The position numbers were made by a program, and so were the translations under genes. A DNA stretch of 64,000 nt from Kocuria palustris (GTDB lineage: Bacteria > Actinomycetota > Actinomycetes > Actinomycetales > Micrococcaceae), in contig NZ_VDOR01000005.1 of assembly GCF_007666205.1 (NCBI RefSeq), forward strand, positions 99,278 to 163,277. Direction: 5' to 3'. Positions 1-9,783 of the stretch are shown one piece after another (the first letter of the stretch is position 1; the number at the start of each line of letters is the position of its first letter). The notes under the pieces are model-generated. The model searched no databases. It was not told where the DNA came from and saw nothing but the letters and a program-made list of their open reading frames with translations.

Positions 1-218
1 CTGCCCGGCGCCGCGGCGTCGGCATCCACCACCCGGGTCCCGTGGACCTGGTCCAGGTACAGGACGGAGTCCGGGTCGTGGCCGAGGTCACGGGCCGCGC
101 GGCGCCGGCGCGCCAGGACCTCCTGGGCGTCGTCGGGAACGTGCAGCGCGAGATTGCCGAGCTCCCGGTCGGTGAACACGGTGCGGATGCCGAGCGCCTC
201 GCTCGAATGCCAGTACAT
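1..218 (-). CDS. pgeF: Peptidoglycan editing factor PgeF (YfiH/laccase-domain family), 5' part only
   Basis: The first 72 codons of a YfiH/PgeF protein read leftward off the window edge. The visible part contains VFTDRELGNLALHV and the family signature LDQVHGTRVV, whose histidine belongs to the conserved metal/active-site set. Family members clear aberrant L-Ser-containing muropeptide precursors in some bacteria. The ATG at 218 lies 7 nt after a TAGGGT -10 hexamer (231-226), so the mRNA is probably leaderless and the gene has its own promoter despite following ftsZ. pgeF directly downstream of ftsZ is the usual actinobacterial order. The C-terminal two thirds lies outside the window. Confidence 0.85.
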   Translation of the reverse strand, partial: MYWHSSEALGIRTVFTDRELGNLALHVPDDAQEVLARRRRAARDLGHDPDSVLYLDQVHGTRVVDADAAAPG

Positions 219-225
219 GCGCCCG

Positions 226-231
226 ACCCTA
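226..231 (-). promoter_or_regulatory. -10 hexamer of leaderless pgeF promoter
   Basis: TAGGGT on the minus strand, separated by 7 nt from the pgeF ATG. This fits the TANNNT-N6/7-(A/G)TG arrangement seen before at least nine other genes in the window. No convincing -35 box was identified. Confidence 0.6.
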
Positions 232-303
232 GCGCCGGCCGCCGACGGCCGCACGGCGCAGGCCGGCGGCGCGGACGGCAGGACCGGCGGCCGGAACGAC
301 GAC

Positions 304-343
304 AGCGCGGCGGCCCCGACCGTCGGGTCGGGGCCGCCGCGCT
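304..343 (-). terminator. Terminator hairpin downstream of ftsZ
   Basis: A perfect 17-bp inverted repeat (304-320 with 327-343, first arm AGCGCGGCGGCCCCGAC) with a 6-nt loop lies 41 nt after the ftsZ stop. It has no U tract, which is common for GC-rich actinobacterial terminators. It separates the dcw operon from the independently started pgeF. Confidence 0.75.
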
Positions 344-383
344 GGGAGAGCCGGCTCGCCCGGCGGACGGACGAGTCAGCGGC

Positions 384-1625
384 TCACTTGAGGAAGTCCG
401 GGAAGTCCAGGGAGTCCTTGCGACCGGAGGAGCGGGGGGTGCCGGACTCCGGCGGCAGGTCGACGTCGAAGCCGGCGTCGTCCGGGACGTCGTCGTTCGA
501 GGCCTGGCTCGAGGAGCTCGAGCCGCTGCCCGACCACGACCCCGAGCCCTGGCCGCCGCGCTGGGCGGAGGACGAGGAGGCCGAGGACGGGGCGCCGGCA
601 CCGGCGCCGAAGGCGGCGCGGGTCGAGGCCGCCTGCTGCGCGGCCGGAGAGGTGGCGTTCGCGTTGGTCTCCTGCGACAGCGAGTCGAAGCCCGCGGCGA
701 TGACGGTGACGCGGGCGGAATCGCCCAGGGCGTCGTCGATGACCGCGCCGAAGATGATGTTGGCCTCCGGATGGGCGACCTCCTGCACCAGGCGCGCGGC
801 CTCGTTGATCTCGAAGAGGCCGAGATCCGAGCCGCCCTGGATGGACAGCAGCACGCCGTGGGCGCCGTCGATCGAGGCCTCGAGCAGCGGCGAGGCGATC
901 GCCAGCTCGGCGGCCTTGACCGCGCGGTCCTCGCCCTGCGCCGAGCCGATGCCCATGAGGGCGGAGCCCGCGCCCTGCATGACAGACTTGACGTCGGCGA
1001 AGTCGAGGTTGATCAGGCCCGGGGTCGTGATCAGGTCCGTGATGCCCTGGACGCCGGAGAGCAGGACGGTGTCCGCCGACTTGAAGGCGTCGAGCATGGA
1101 GACGTTGCGATCGGAGATCGACAGGAGCCGGTCGTTCGGGATGACGATGAGGGTGTCCACCTCGTCGCGCATGGTCTCGATGCCGTTCTCCGCCTGGTTG
1201 GACCGGCGGCGGCCCTCGAAGGTGAACGGACGGGTGACCACGCCGATGGTCAGCGCCCCGAGCGAGCGGGCGATGCGCGCCACGACCGGCGCGCCGCCGG
1301 TGCCCGTGCCGCCGCCCTCGCCGGCCGTCACGAAGACCATGTCGGCCCCCTTGAGGACCTCCTCGATCTCCTCGTGGTGATCCTCGGCGGCCTGCCGCCC
1401 GACATCCGGGTTCGCTCCGGCGCCGAGACCGCGGGTCAGCTCGCGGCCGACGTCGAGCTTGACGTCGGCATCCGACATCAGCAGGGCCTGGGCATCCGTG
1501 TTGATCGCGATGAACTCCACGCCGCGGAGTCCCTCCTCGATCATGCGGTTGACGGCGTTGACGCCGCCGCCGCCGATGCCGACGACCTTGATGACGGCCA
1601 GATAGTTCTGGGGCGTGGTGTCCAT
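384..1625 (-). CDS. ftsZ: Cell division protein FtsZ
   Basis: Tubulin-like GTPase that polymerises into the cytokinetic ring; 413 aa. The nucleotide-binding G-box [11 protein letters not shown] is at residues 18-28, the tubulin signature [11 protein letters not shown] near residue 100, and the catalytic T7 loop [11 protein letters not shown] near residue 205. A Gly/Ser-rich linker (about 315-400) ends in the conserved C-terminal peptide [10 protein letters not shown], the docking site for SepF-type partners. I chose ATG 1625 because the homologous sequence starts at [16 protein letters not shown] and AGGTGA precedes it; the frame stays open further upstream but is not conserved. It is the last gene of the dcw cluster and has a 251-bp upstream region likely to carry its own promoters. 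Confidence 0.97.
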   Translation of the reverse strand: MDTTPQNYLAVIKVVGIGGGGVNAVNRMIEEGLRGVEFIAINTDAQALLMSDADVKLDVGRELTRGLGAGANPDVGRQAAEDHHEEIEEVLKGADMVFVTAGEGGGTGTGGAPVVARIARSLGALTIGVVTRPFTFEGRRRSNQAENGIETMRDEVDTLIVIPNDRLLSISDRNVSMLDAFKSADTVLLSGVQGITDLITTPGLINLDFADVKSVMQGAGSALMGIGSAQGEDRAVKAAELAIASPLLEASIDGAHGVLLSIQGGSDLGLFEINEAARLVQEVAHPEANIIFGAVIDDALGDSARVTVIAAGFDSLSQETNANATSPAAQQAASTRAAFGAGAGAPSSASSSSAQRGGQGSGSWSGSGSSSSSQASNDDVPDDAGFDVDLPPESGTPRSSGRKDSLDFPDFLK

Positions 1626-1693
1626 GATCACCTGTCTTGAATCGGGGCCGCCGACCTGCGCCGGCGGTGGGGTCCTCGCTGAACCCCCAGTTT

Positions 1694-1779
1694 CAACCTT
1701 CGATTCAAGGTTGAGATATATTCCTGAGGACTCATGCTCTGATGTCCGGGCCAGCCTAACAACGGAGGCCGCGCGGCAA
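1694..1779 (-). promoter_or_regulatory. ftsZ upstream region: candidate promoter and inverted repeat
   Basis: The ftsQ-ftsZ gap (1626-1876) is locally AT-rich, unlike the rest of the cluster. On the minus strand it holds a TTGCCG/TAGGCT pair (1779-1774 and 1758-1753, 15-nt spacer, so suboptimal) and a second -10-like TATATC (1719-1714). Downstream of both is a perfect 7-bp inverted repeat, CAACCTT-N6-AAGGTTG (1694-1713), which would lie in the ftsZ leader. Dedicated ftsZ promoters are common in actinobacteria. The exact start site is my inference. Confidence 0.45.
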
Positions 1780-1876
1780 CGAGTGGACCCCGCGTGTTGG
1801 CCGCAATGAGTCCCCCGTTTCGGGGGCAGCACCTCGAGTCTCACGTCAAGGTCGGAGGAATCGACCTAGGATGCTC

Positions 1877-2995
1877 CTATTCGAGCACCGGGTGCCGGGG
1901 CGCGGAGACGTCGTAGACCCCGACCTCGCCCGTGGCCGCGGGCGAGTCGACGAGCGCGGCCAGGACCTCCGCCTTGAGACCGCTCTCGGTGTCATCGCCC
2001 CACCGCACGGTCACCCCGTCCTCGAGCTCGAGCATCACGATGCCGCCGGACTCCGCCCGCGCGGTCTGCACCTGCTCGAGCAGCGAGGCCGGCAGCGTCG
2101 CGAGCACGGCGCTCACCGTGTCCCAGTCGTCGGTGCCGAGGACCCCGGTGCCGCCGTCGATCACGGGGACCTGCACCGATCCGCGGTCCTCGACGCTGCG
2201 CACCTGCACGCCGTCCCGGTCCACGAGCGACCAGCCGCCGTCGGCCTCCACCGCGGCCACGGGGATGCGCTCCTGGACCGCGACGTGCAGAGTGCCGCTG
2301 CCGCCGGCGCTGGTCTGCGCACCGCTGATCGCCGGATGGCCCTCGAGCAGCTCCCGGGCGTCGTCGTCGGAGATGCGGGTCATCGGCACCCCCTCGAGCG
2401 GCTGCAGCGATTCGGCCACGGCCTCCTGATCCGACAGGGACACGCCCTCGACGTCGATCGTGCGCACGGCGAAGATCCGGGAGAAGAACACGGCCCACAG
2501 CAGCACCAGGACGAGCAGCAGGGCGACGGCCGCGATGAGCGCCCGGCGCAGAGCAGGGCTCATCCGGGGGCGGTCCCGGTCGTCCTCGGGGCCCTTGCGC
2601 GCCGAGCCGCGGGAGCCCGAGCGCGCCGAGCCGAGCTGGAGCGTGCGGCGCCAGTCGCTGAAGCGGCCCCCGCCCGTGGGCACGGGCTCGAACTCGCTCT
2701 CGCGCTGCTCGTCGAGCGCGGCGACCTTGCCCTGGCTGTTCACCCGCACCCGCGTGGAGCCGGTGCGGCCGCCGGGCGGCCCGGTCGCGTCGGCAGCACC
2801 GGTCCCATCCGGCCCCCGGGCGTCGTCGGCTCGCCCGCCGCTCCGGTGCTCGCCGGCCCTGTGCTCGGCCGCCGCGGACCCGCCGGCAGCGGGCCCGGCA
2901 TCGGCGGCGCGGCCCCGGGAGGCGGCGTCCTCGCTGCCCCGCCGATCCTCCGCGCGGGCGAAGCGCGGCTGGTGCGGACGCGGTCCGCCGGCCAT
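1877..2995 (-). CDS. ftsQ: Cell division protein FtsQ/DivIB
   Basis: Bitopic divisome protein that links FtsZ-ring assembly to septal peptidoglycan synthesis with FtsB/FtsL and FtsW/FtsI; 372 aa. Layout: a long, Arg/Ala-rich, disordered cytoplasmic region (residues 1 to about 180), a transmembrane segment around ALIAAVALLLVLVLLWAVFF, then a POTRA domain starting at FAVRTIDVEGVSLSDQEAV and an FtsQ domain ending in SAPRHPVLE. The start ATG at 2995 overlaps the murC stop (TGATG). The N-terminal region is longer than in enterics but typical in kind for actinobacteria. Confidence 0.92.
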   Translation of the reverse strand: MAGGPRPHQPRFARAEDRRGSEDAASRGRAADAGPAAGGSAAAEHRAGEHRSGGRADDARGPDGTGAADATGPPGGRTGSTRVRVNSQGKVAALDEQRESEFEPVPTGGGRFSDWRRTLQLGSARSGSRGSARKGPEDDRDRPRMSPALRRALIAAVALLLVLVLLWAVFFSRIFAVRTIDVEGVSLSDQEAVAESLQPLEGVPMTRISDDDARELLEGHPAISGAQTSAGGSGTLHVAVQERIPVAAVEADGGWSLVDRDGVQVRSVEDRGSVQVPVIDGGTGVLGTDDWDTVSAVLATLPASLLEQVQTARAESGGIVMLELEDGVTVRWGDDTESGLKAEVLAALVDSPAATGEVGVYDVSAPRHPVLE

Positions 2996-4488
2996 CAGGC
3001 CGAGACCCCGGCAGCGCCGGCGTCCCCGGCGCCGCCGCCCGCCCCGATGCCTTCGGCGTCCTCGAGGGCGGCGAGCAGACGAGCCCCGAACGCGGTGACG
3101 TCGCCGGCTCCCACGGTCAGCACGAGATCGCCCGTCTGCGCGGCGGCGGCGATCTGCTCCACGGCCTCCTGGGGGTCGAAGGCGCTGACCACGGACTCCC
3201 CCGCCGCTTCGGAGATCAGCTCCGAGGAGACGCCGTCGACGGGGTCCTCGCGGGCGGCGAAGATCGGCAGCACCCAGGACCGGTCGGCGAGCTCGAGGGC
3301 CTCGGCGAACTCCGGGGCGAAGGCCCGGGTGCGCGAGAACAGGTGCGGCTGGAAGAGCACCAGGACGCGGTGCTCCCCCGCCACACGCCGGGCGGCCGCG
3401 AGCGCGGCGCGCACCTCCGTGGGGTGGTGGGCGTAGTCGTCGATCACGCGGATGCCGCGCGCCTCGCCCTTGAGGTCGAAGCGGCGGTCCGAGCCGTGGA
3501 ACTTGGCCAGCCCGCGCAGCGCATCCTCGGCCGGCACCCCGGCGATCTGCGTGACCGCGAAGGCCGCGGCCGCGTTGAGCACGTTGTGCTCCCCCGGCAC
3601 CTCCAGGCGCATCCGGTGCGTCCGCAGGTCCGCGCCCTCGCCGACCGAGACGGTCGCGGTGGCGCCGATGCCCTCGGTGCGGATGTCGCTGATGCGGATC
3701 TGCGCGGAGGCGTCCGTGCCGTACGTCAGCACGCTGCCGCCCCGGCGCCGCACGGCCTCGGCCAGACGGCGCGAACCGGCATCGTCCTGGCAGGCCACGA
3801 GGGTCCCGCCGGGGCGCAGGGTCGCCGCGAAGTCGTCGAAGGCCCGGAAGAAGGCCTCCTCGGAGCCGTAGTGGTCGAGGTGATCCGGCTCGATGTTGGT
3901 CACCACGGCGATCGTCGGCCCGTAGCTCAGGAACGACCCGTCGGACTCGTCGGCCTCGGCCACGAACCACTCCCCGCGGCCCAGGTGCGCGTTGGTGCCC
4001 AGATCCGCGACATGGGCCCCGATCGCCCACGAGGGGTCGCGCCCCGACTCCTGGAGGGCGACGGCGGCCATGGACGAGGTGGTCGTCTTGCCGTGCGTCC
4101 CGGCCACGGCCACGACCCGGGAGCCGTGCATCGACACGGCCAGGGCCTCGGAGCGGTGCAGGACGCGCAGGCCCTGCTCGCGCGCGGCGGCCAGCTCGGG
4201 GTTCGTGTCCCGGATCGCGGTCGAGACCACGACGGTCTGGGCATCGGCGATGTTCTCGGCGCTCTGGCCGATGCTCACCGCGGCGCCGCGCTCGCGCAGG
4301 GCGGCCAGACCGCGGGACTCCTGGGCGTCCGAGCCCGAGACGCTCACGCCGTGGGCCAGCAGCAGGCGAGCCACGGCCGACATGCCGGCGCCCCCGATGC
4401 CGATGAGGTGCGTGCGCCCCAGGTCCCGGGGGTCGGTGCCGACGCCCACGGGATCCTCCCGGTGCCCGCTGCGGGGTTCAGTGCTCAC
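2995..4488 (-). CDS. murC: UDP-N-acetylmuramate--L-alanine ligase
   Basis: Cytoplasmic Mur ligase that adds the first stem residue (L-Ala) to UDP-MurNAc using ATP; 497 aa. The N-terminal Rossmann motif [15 protein letters not shown] (about 30-44) binds UDP-MurNAc. The P-loop [12 protein letters not shown] (about 120) binds [13 protein letters not shown] follows, and the C-terminal ligase domain contains [14 protein letters not shown]. The ATG start lies inside the end of murG (11-nt overlap), so the two genes are probably translated together. Confidence 0.96.
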   Translation of the reverse strand: MSTEPRSGHREDPVGVGTDPRDLGRTHLIGIGGAGMSAVARLLLAHGVSVSGSDAQESRGLAALRERGAAVSIGQSAENIADAQTVVVSTAIRDTNPELAAAREQGLRVLHRSEALAVSMHGSRVVAVAGTHGKTTTSSMAAVALQESGRDPSWAIGAHVADLGTNAHLGRGEWFVAEADESDGSFLSYGPTIAVVTNIEPDHLDHYGSEEAFFRAFDDFAATLRPGGTLVACQDDAGSRRLAEAVRRRGGSVLTYGTDASAQIRISDIRTEGIGATATVSVGEGADLRTHRMRLEVPGEHNVLNAAAAFAVTQIAGVPAEDALRGLAKFHGSDRRFDLKGEARGIRVIDDYAHHPTEVRAALAAARRVAGEHRVLVLFQPHLFSRTRAFAPEFAEALELADRSWVLPIFAAREDPVDGVSSELISEAAGESVVSAFDPQEAVEQIAAAAQTGDLVLTVGAGDVTAFGARLLAALEDAEGIGAGGGAGDAGAAGVSA

Positions 4489-5611
4489 GTCGTGCCTCCT
4501 GCAGGATGAGTTCGGCCATGGTCGCGTCCGCGTCGCGCACGCCCGCCCCGTGGGCGGCGCGCTCCATCTCCGCCAGGCCCCCGGGGGCCGTGAGGAGCGG
4601 GACGACCCGGGAGCGGTACCACTCGGGGGTGAAGTCGGAGTCCTCGACCAGCCGCGCCGCCCCGGCCTCCACGAGGTGCCGGGCGTTGAGCGCCTGCTCG
4701 CCGTTGCCGATCGGCAGCGGGACGAAGATCGCCGGCAGCCCCACGGCCGCGACCTCGGAGACGGTGGCCGCTCCGGCGCGCGCGATCAGCAGGTCGGCGG
4801 CCGCGTAGACGTCCTCCATCCCGTCGACGTACTCGACCTGGCGGTAGTTCGGCGCCCGGAGCGGCTCGAGGTCCTCCGTCAGCACGGGCTTGTCGCGGCC
4901 GGTGATGTGCAGCAGCTGGTATCCGCGCTCGGCGATCTCGGGCACGATCTGCTGGATCGTGCGGTTGATCGCCACGGCGCCCGAGGAGCCGCCGGTGACG
5001 ATCACGGTCGGCAGGTCCGGGTCCAGCCGCAGCCGCTCGCGGGCCCCGCGGCGCGCGGCCGCCCGGTCCAGCTGGGAGATCTCCCGGCGCATGGGCATCC
5101 CGACGGTCCGGGCTCCCCTCAGGGGCGTGTCGGGGAAGGCCGTGGCCACGACGGCGGCGAAGCGGGCGCCCACGCGGTTGGCGAGCCCGGGGCGGGCGTT
5201 CGCCTCGTGGATGACGACGGGGACCCCGCGGCGGCGCGCGGCGAGGTACATGGGGGTGCAGACGTAGCCACCGACGCCGACGACCGCGTCCGCGCCGTGC
5301 TCGTCGATGATCCGCCCGGCCTGGCCGATCGCGCCGCGCAGGCGCATCGGCAGCCGCAGCAGGTCCGCGGAGGGGCGGCGCGGCAGCGGCACCCGGTCGA
5401 TGGTCTCCAGCGGCAGCCCGGCCGCCGGCACGAGCCGGGTCTCCATGCCGGAGGCGGTCCCGACCGCCGTGACCTCCGCGGTCGGCTCCGCCCGGTGCAG
5501 CGCGGCCGCGATGGCCAGCAGCGGGGAGACGTGGCCCGCGGTCCCGCCGCCGGCCAGCACCACCGAGACCGGTCGGCCGGACGGTGTCGTTCGGGTGTTC
5601 TCGTCGCTCAT
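4478..5611 (-). CDS. murG: UDP-GlcNAc--undecaprenyl-PP-MurNAc-pentapeptide GlcNAc transferase
   Basis: Peripheral membrane GT-B glycosyltransferase converting lipid I to lipid II on the inner face of the membrane; 377 aa. The N-terminal glycine-rich loop [14 protein letters not shown] (about 21-34) binds the diphosphate. The second conserved G loop is [11 protein letters not shown]. The C-terminal donor-binding motif [21 protein letters not shown] binds UDP-GlcNAc. The ATG at 5611 follows ftsW after 37 nt. It is followed by murC with an 11-nt overlap. Confidence 0.96.
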   Translation of the reverse strand: MSDENTRTTPSGRPVSVVLAGGGTAGHVSPLLAIAAALHRAEPTAEVTAVGTASGMETRLVPAAGLPLETIDRVPLPRRPSADLLRLPMRLRGAIGQAGRIIDEHGADAVVGVGGYVCTPMYLAARRRGVPVVIHEANARPGLANRVGARFAAVVATAFPDTPLRGARTVGMPMRREISQLDRAAARRGARERLRLDPDLPTVIVTGGSSGAVAINRTIQQIVPEIAERGYQLLHITGRDKPVLTEDLEPLRAPNYRQVEYVDGMEDVYAAADLLIARAGAATVSEVAAVGLPAIFVPLPIGNGEQALNARHLVEAGAARLVEDSDFTPEWYRSRVVPLLTAPGGLAEMERAAHGAGVRDADATMAELILQEARREH

Positions 5612-5648
5612 TCGGCTGCTCCTGCCCGGGCGGGCGTCGTCGTGCGGC

Positions 5649-7097
5649 TCAGGATCCGGACTGCCGCCGGATCACGCGGCCGCGTCGGATGTCGTGGACC
5701 TCGGCGATGGGCTCGCGGTCGTCGTAGGGATGCATGTCGTGCCGGCCGCGGGGATCGTCGTGCCAGGCGTCGTGCCAGGCGTCGTCGTGGTGGCCGCGGT
5801 CGCGGGCATCCCGGCCTGCGGCGCGCGGCTCATCGTACGCACGCACGCCGCTGATCGGAGCGCTCCGGTCGATCGGGGCGCCCGGTCGGCGCGGGACGGG
5901 CCGCAGCTCGACCATCCCGCTCGAGGGCCGGCGCGCGAAGGACATCACGACGCCGACGGCCGCCAGGCACATCAGCAGCGACGACCCGCCGTAGCTGATG
6001 AACGGCAGCGGGACGCCGATCACGGGCAGCACGCCGGTGACCATGCCGATGTTCACGAAGGCCTGCCCGATGAGCCAGGCCAGGATCCCTCCGGTGACGA
6101 TCCGCTCGAAGCCCGAGGTGCAGCGCAGCAGGACGCGGGCCATGGCCACGGCCATCACCGCGAACAGGCCCAGGATCAGCACGGTGCCGAGCAGGCCCAG
6201 CTCCTCGCCGATGATCGCGAAGATGAAGTCGTTGTGCGCCTCGGGGACGTAGTTGTACTTCGAGCGCGACTGCCCGAGCCCCACGCCCCACCAGCCGCCG
6301 GTGGCCAGGGCGGACAGCCCGTGCATGGCCTGGTAGCAGCCGGCCGAGGGATCGCAGTCGCCGGTCAGCCAGGACTGGACGCGCCCGATGCGGTGCGGGG
6401 CGGAGACGATGAACAGCGCCGCGACGACGAAGCCCCCCGCGAAGGCGATGAGGATCCAGCGCATCGGGACCCCCGCGAAGAACACCGCCGCGAGGTAGAT
6501 CAGCAGGAAGATCGCCGCGGTGCCCATGTCCCGGCCGTACATCACGAACAGGACCGGGATGCCGACGGCCATGGCCGAGGGCCACAGCGCCTCCTTGGGC
6601 GTCCGGATGCGCCCGGCGACCCGGCCCAGCCACACGCCCAGCGCCAGGACGCACGTGAGCTTGGCGATCTCCGAGGGCTGCACCGACAGCCCCCCGATCG
6701 ACAGCCAGTTCCGGTTGCCGTTGACCTCGACGCCGAAGGGCACGACCAGGGCGAGGATCACCACGGAGATCCAGAATCCCGGCAGGGCCAGCGCCCGCAT
6801 GGCCCGGGCGGGCACGCGCGAGAGCACGAGCATCACGACGATGCCGAGAACGCCGAAGACGACCTGGCGCATGAACAGCCCGTAGGCCGACTCCTCCGCG
6901 GAGATCGACTCCACCGCCGAGGCGGAGAGCACCATCATGACGCCGATCGCGGAGAGCAGCACCGAGCAGGCGAACAGCGCGTAGTAGGAGTGGATCAGCG
7001 GGCCGTCGCGGACCTTGCGCTCCACGGTGCGCAGCGGCCCCGCGGGATCGTCGATGCGATCGAGCAGCCGGGTGCCCGCGGACCGGAGCGAGCTCAC
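5649..7097 (-). CDS. ftsW: SEDS-family septal peptidoglycan polymerase FtsW
   Basis: Polytopic SEDS glycosyltransferase that polymerises lipid II at the septum with FtsI; 482 aa, about ten transmembrane segments. Diagnostic stretches are [16 protein letters not shown], the SEDS signature ([20 protein letters not shown]) and [18 protein letters not shown] at 7097 overlaps the murD stop by 4 nt (GTGA), the junction style repeated along this cluster. After the last helix comes an unusual tail of about 90 residues rich in His, Asp and Arg, including [13 protein letters not shown], which is not part of the catalytic fold. Confidence 0.95.
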   Translation of the reverse strand: MSSLRSAGTRLLDRIDDPAGPLRTVERKVRDGPLIHSYYALFACSVLLSAIGVMMVLSASAVESISAEESAYGLFMRQVVFGVLGIVVMLVLSRVPARAMRALALPGFWISVVILALVVPFGVEVNGNRNWLSIGGLSVQPSEIAKLTCVLALGVWLGRVAGRIRTPKEALWPSAMAVGIPVLFVMYGRDMGTAAIFLLIYLAAVFFAGVPMRWILIAFAGGFVVAALFIVSAPHRIGRVQSWLTGDCDPSAGCYQAMHGLSALATGGWWGVGLGQSRSKYNYVPEAHNDFIFAIIGEELGLLGTVLILGLFAVMAVAMARVLLRCTSGFERIVTGGILAWLIGQAFVNIGMVTGVLPVIGVPLPFISYGGSSLLMCLAAVGVVMSFARRPSSGMVELRPVPRRPGAPIDRSAPISGVRAYDEPRAAGRDARDRGHHDDAWHDAWHDDPRGRHDMHPYDDREPIAEVHDIRRGRVIRRQSGS

Positions 7098-8620
7098 TTG
7101 AGGCGCTCCACCAGATCGGCCACGCTCAGCGCGAAGGAGTCCCCGCGGTGGGCGTAGTCCCGGAACTGGTCCATCGAGGCGGCGGCCGGGGCCATCAGCA
7201 CGGTGTCGCCGTCGACGGCCACCCCGTGGGCGGCCTCGACGGCCGCGCGCATCACGGCGTCGCCGTCGGCGGCATCCGCGAGGTCCTCGCCGGCGCGCAG
7301 GATCGGGACCTGGGGCGCGGAGTCGGCCAGGGCCGCCTCGAGCCGGGCGTTGTCGGTGCCGATCAGCACGACGGCCCGCAGCCGCGCGGCGTGCTTGGCC
7401 ACCAGCTCGCGGCTGTCCGTGCCCTTGGCCAGCCCGCCGGCGATCCACACGACGGACTCGAAGGCCGACAGGGAGGCATCGGCGGCATGGGGGTTGGTGG
7501 CCTTGGAGTCGTCGACCCAGACCACCCCGTGGGTCCTGGCCACCGGCTGGATGCGGTGCCCGCCCGGCTCCCAGGCCTCCAGCCCGGAGGCGATGTCCTG
7601 GGGCTGGACGCCGGCGGCGCGCGCGAGGGCGGCCGCGGCCAGGGCATTGGAGACCCCGTGGGCGGTGGGGACCGGCTTCAGCGACTGCACAGCCCCGATC
7701 TCAAGGGCCTGGCTGCGCCGGTCCGTCAGGAAGGCCCGGTCCACGAGCAGGTCCTCGACGACGCCGAGCATGGACACGTCCGGGCTGCCCGCGGTGAACC
7801 CGATGGCCCGGCAGCCCTCGACGACGTCGGCCTCCTCGACCATCTCCCGGGTGCGCGGATCGGCTTCGTTGTAGACCGCGGCGACGCGGCAGCCCTCGTA
7901 GACGCGGGACTTGTCGGCGATGTAGTTCTCGAAGCTCCCGTGCCAGTCCACGTGGTCCTCGGCGATGTTCAGGCACACCGCGGCCAGCGGGGAGATCGAG
8001 TGCGCCCAGTGCAGCTGGAAGCTCGACAGCTCCACGGCCAGGACGTCGTAGTCGACCGGGTCGCGCAGGGCGTCGAGGATGGGAGTCCCGACATTGCCCA
8101 CGGCCAGGGCCTTGAGACCGCCGGCCTGCAGCATGGACTCGACCATCTGCACGGTGGTCGTCTTGCCGTTGGTGCCGGTGATGCACACCCACTGCGCGGT
8201 CGGCCGCCCGGCCCGCTCGCGGACCCGCCAGGCGAGCTCGACGTCGCCCCAGATCTGCACCCCCTGCCCGGCGGCCTGCGCGAGCACGGGGTGCTCGGGC
8301 CGCAGGCCCGGGGAGGTGACGACGAGCTGCGGGGCCAGTCCGTCCACCTGCGGCAGCCGGCCGGCGGCCTCGCCGAGCAGCACGTCCGCGGCCCCCACGA
8401 TGCGCAGGGTCTCGGCCTTCTGCCGATTGACCTCGGAGTCCAGCCCGTCGAGCACGACCACGCGGGCGCCGAGCTCGATGAGCGTGTCCGCCGCGGCGAA
8501 GCCCGAGACGCCGATGCCGAGCACCGCGACGCGCAGGCCCGCCCAGTCGGCGTCCCAGCTCGTGAGCGCGTCGAGCCGGGGATCGGAGAGGATGGGGTTC
8601 TCGTTGCTGGCGTGGATCAC
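7094..8620 (-). CDS. murD: UDP-N-acetylmuramoyl-L-alanine--D-glutamate ligase
   Basis: Mur ligase adding D-Glu to UDP-MurNAc-L-Ala; 508 aa. The N-terminal domain carries VLGIGVSGFAAADTLIELG, the ATP P-loop is ITGTNGKTTTVQM, followed by CLNIAEDHVDWHG and the C-terminal VWVDDSKATNPHAA. GTG at 8620 overlaps the mraY stop by 4 nt (GTGA); this start agrees with where homology begins, although the frame is open far upstream. The stop overlaps the ftsW start in the same way. Confidence 0.95.
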   Translation of the reverse strand: MIHASNENPILSDPRLDALTSWDADWAGLRVAVLGIGVSGFAAADTLIELGARVVVLDGLDSEVNRQKAETLRIVGAADVLLGEAAGRLPQVDGLAPQLVVTSPGLRPEHPVLAQAAGQGVQIWGDVELAWRVRERAGRPTAQWVCITGTNGKTTTVQMVESMLQAGGLKALAVGNVGTPILDALRDPVDYDVLAVELSSFQLHWAHSISPLAAVCLNIAEDHVDWHGSFENYIADKSRVYEGCRVAAVYNEADPRTREMVEEADVVEGCRAIGFTAGSPDVSMLGVVEDLLVDRAFLTDRRSQALEIGAVQSLKPVPTAHGVSNALAAAALARAAGVQPQDIASGLEAWEPGGHRIQPVARTHGVVWVDDSKATNPHAADASLSAFESVVWIAGGLAKGTDSRELVAKHAARLRAVVLIGTDNARLEAALADSAPQVPILRAGEDLADAADGDAVMRAAVEAAHGVAVDGDTVLMAPAAASMDQFRDYAHRGDSFALSVADLVERLK

Positions 8621-9783
8621 AGGAGCGCGCCTCCGTTGGAGATGAGCCACTCGCCGTAGAACACCGCGAGGGCGATGGCCGTGAACAGCCCGGCGATGGT
8701 CCAGAACCGCACGACGATGGTGACCTCCTGCCACCCCTTCAGCTCGAAGTGGTGCTGCAGCGGCGCCATCTTGAAGATGCGCTTGCCGCCGGAGATCTTG
8801 AACCAGCCGACCTGCAGGATCACCGAGACGGTGATGATCACGAACAGCCCGGCGATCAGCACGAGCAGCAGCTCGGTGCGGGAGAGGATCGCGAACGCGG
8901 CCAGGGCGCCGCCGAGGCCCAGCGAGCCGGTGTCGCCCATGAAGATCTTGGCCGGGGAGGTGTTCCACCACAGGAAGCCGATGAGCGCGCCCACGAGCGC
9001 CGCGGCCAGGACCGTGAGGTCCGAGGGGTCGCGCACGGTGTAGCACAGCCCCGGCTCGCCGTCGCCGCACAGGCGGCCGCTCTGCCACAGGGTGATGAGC
9101 AGGTAGCCCGAGAACACGAGGATGGCGGCGCCGGTGGCCAGCCCGTCGAGGCCGTCGGTGAGGTTCACGGCGTTCGTGGTCGCGGTCGCGATGAGGTTGA
9201 CCCACACGATGTAGAGGATCAGCCCGAGCAGCACGAGGGCGATGGCGCGCTCGGAGGTCAGCGCCTCGATCAGCCCCCCGGCCATCTGGCCGAAGCCCAG
9301 GTCGAGGCCCGTGTCGCGGGTGGCCGAGACGGCCGTCGAGCCGGGCGTGACCCCCCGTTCGTCGGGGAACATCAGCGTGAGCACCGCGAAGACCGTGCCG
9401 ATCGTGCCCTGCAGCGCGATCTTTCCGCCGGGGCTCAGACCGAGGTTCTGCTTCTTGGTGATCTTCTTGGCGTCGTCGATCCCGCCGACGAAGCCCATGC
9501 CGAGCATCAGGAACACGGCCAGCAGCCCGGAGGCCGTGGGCCCCGTCCACTCCCCCGTGAGCAGCCCCACGACGACGTGCGAGATCGCGTACGCGATGAC
9601 GGCCGCGCCCAGGATGGCCAGGCCGCCCATGGTGGGGGTGCCGCGCTTGGTCTGGTGGCTCGAGGGCCCGTCCTCGCGGATGAACTGGCCGTAGCCGCGC
9701 CGGGCCAGGAAGCGGATGAACATCGGGGTGCCCAGCAGCGACAGGATCAGCCCCAGCGCGGAGGCGACGATGATCTGGATCAT
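8617..9783 (-). CDS. mraY: Phospho-N-acetylmuramoyl-pentapeptide transferase
   Basis: Integral membrane enzyme that moves phospho-MurNAc-pentapeptide from UDP to undecaprenyl phosphate, giving lipid I; 388 aa, about ten helices. Recognisable parts are the N-terminal KRGTPTMGGLAI, the catalytic aspartates in GGIDDAKK, NAVNLTDGLDGLATG, the GDTGSLGLGG loop and the C-terminal PLQHHFELKGW histidine motif. The ATG start overlaps the murF stop (ATGA). Periplasmic loops near residues 75 and 235 are longer than in E. coli. Confidence 0.96.
   Translation of the reverse strand: MIQIIVASALGLILSLLGTPMFIRFLARRGYGQFIREDGPSSHQTKRGTPTMGGLAILGAAVIAYAISHVVVGLLTGEWTGPTASGLLAVFLMLGMGFVGGIDDAKKITKKQNLGLSPGGKIALQGTIGTVFAVLTLMFPDERGVTPGSTAVSATRDTGLDLGFGQMAGGLIEALTSERAIALVLLGLILYIVWVNLIATATTNAVNLTDGLDGLATGAAILVFSGYLLITLWQSGRLCGDGEPGLCYTVRDPSDLTVLAAALVGALIGFLWWNTSPAKIFMGDTGSLGLGGALAAFAILSRTELLLVLIAGLFVIITVSVILQVGWFKISGGKRIFKMAPLQHHFELKGWQEVTIVVRFWTIAGLFTAIALAVFYGEWLISNGGALL

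Noticed and set aside
42..1640. 532-codon plus-strand ORF and many other very long overlapping ORFs
   Set aside because: They lie antisense to recognised genes (here ftsZ), have Arg/Gly/Ala-rich composition typical of shadow frames in GC-rich DNA, and match no family.
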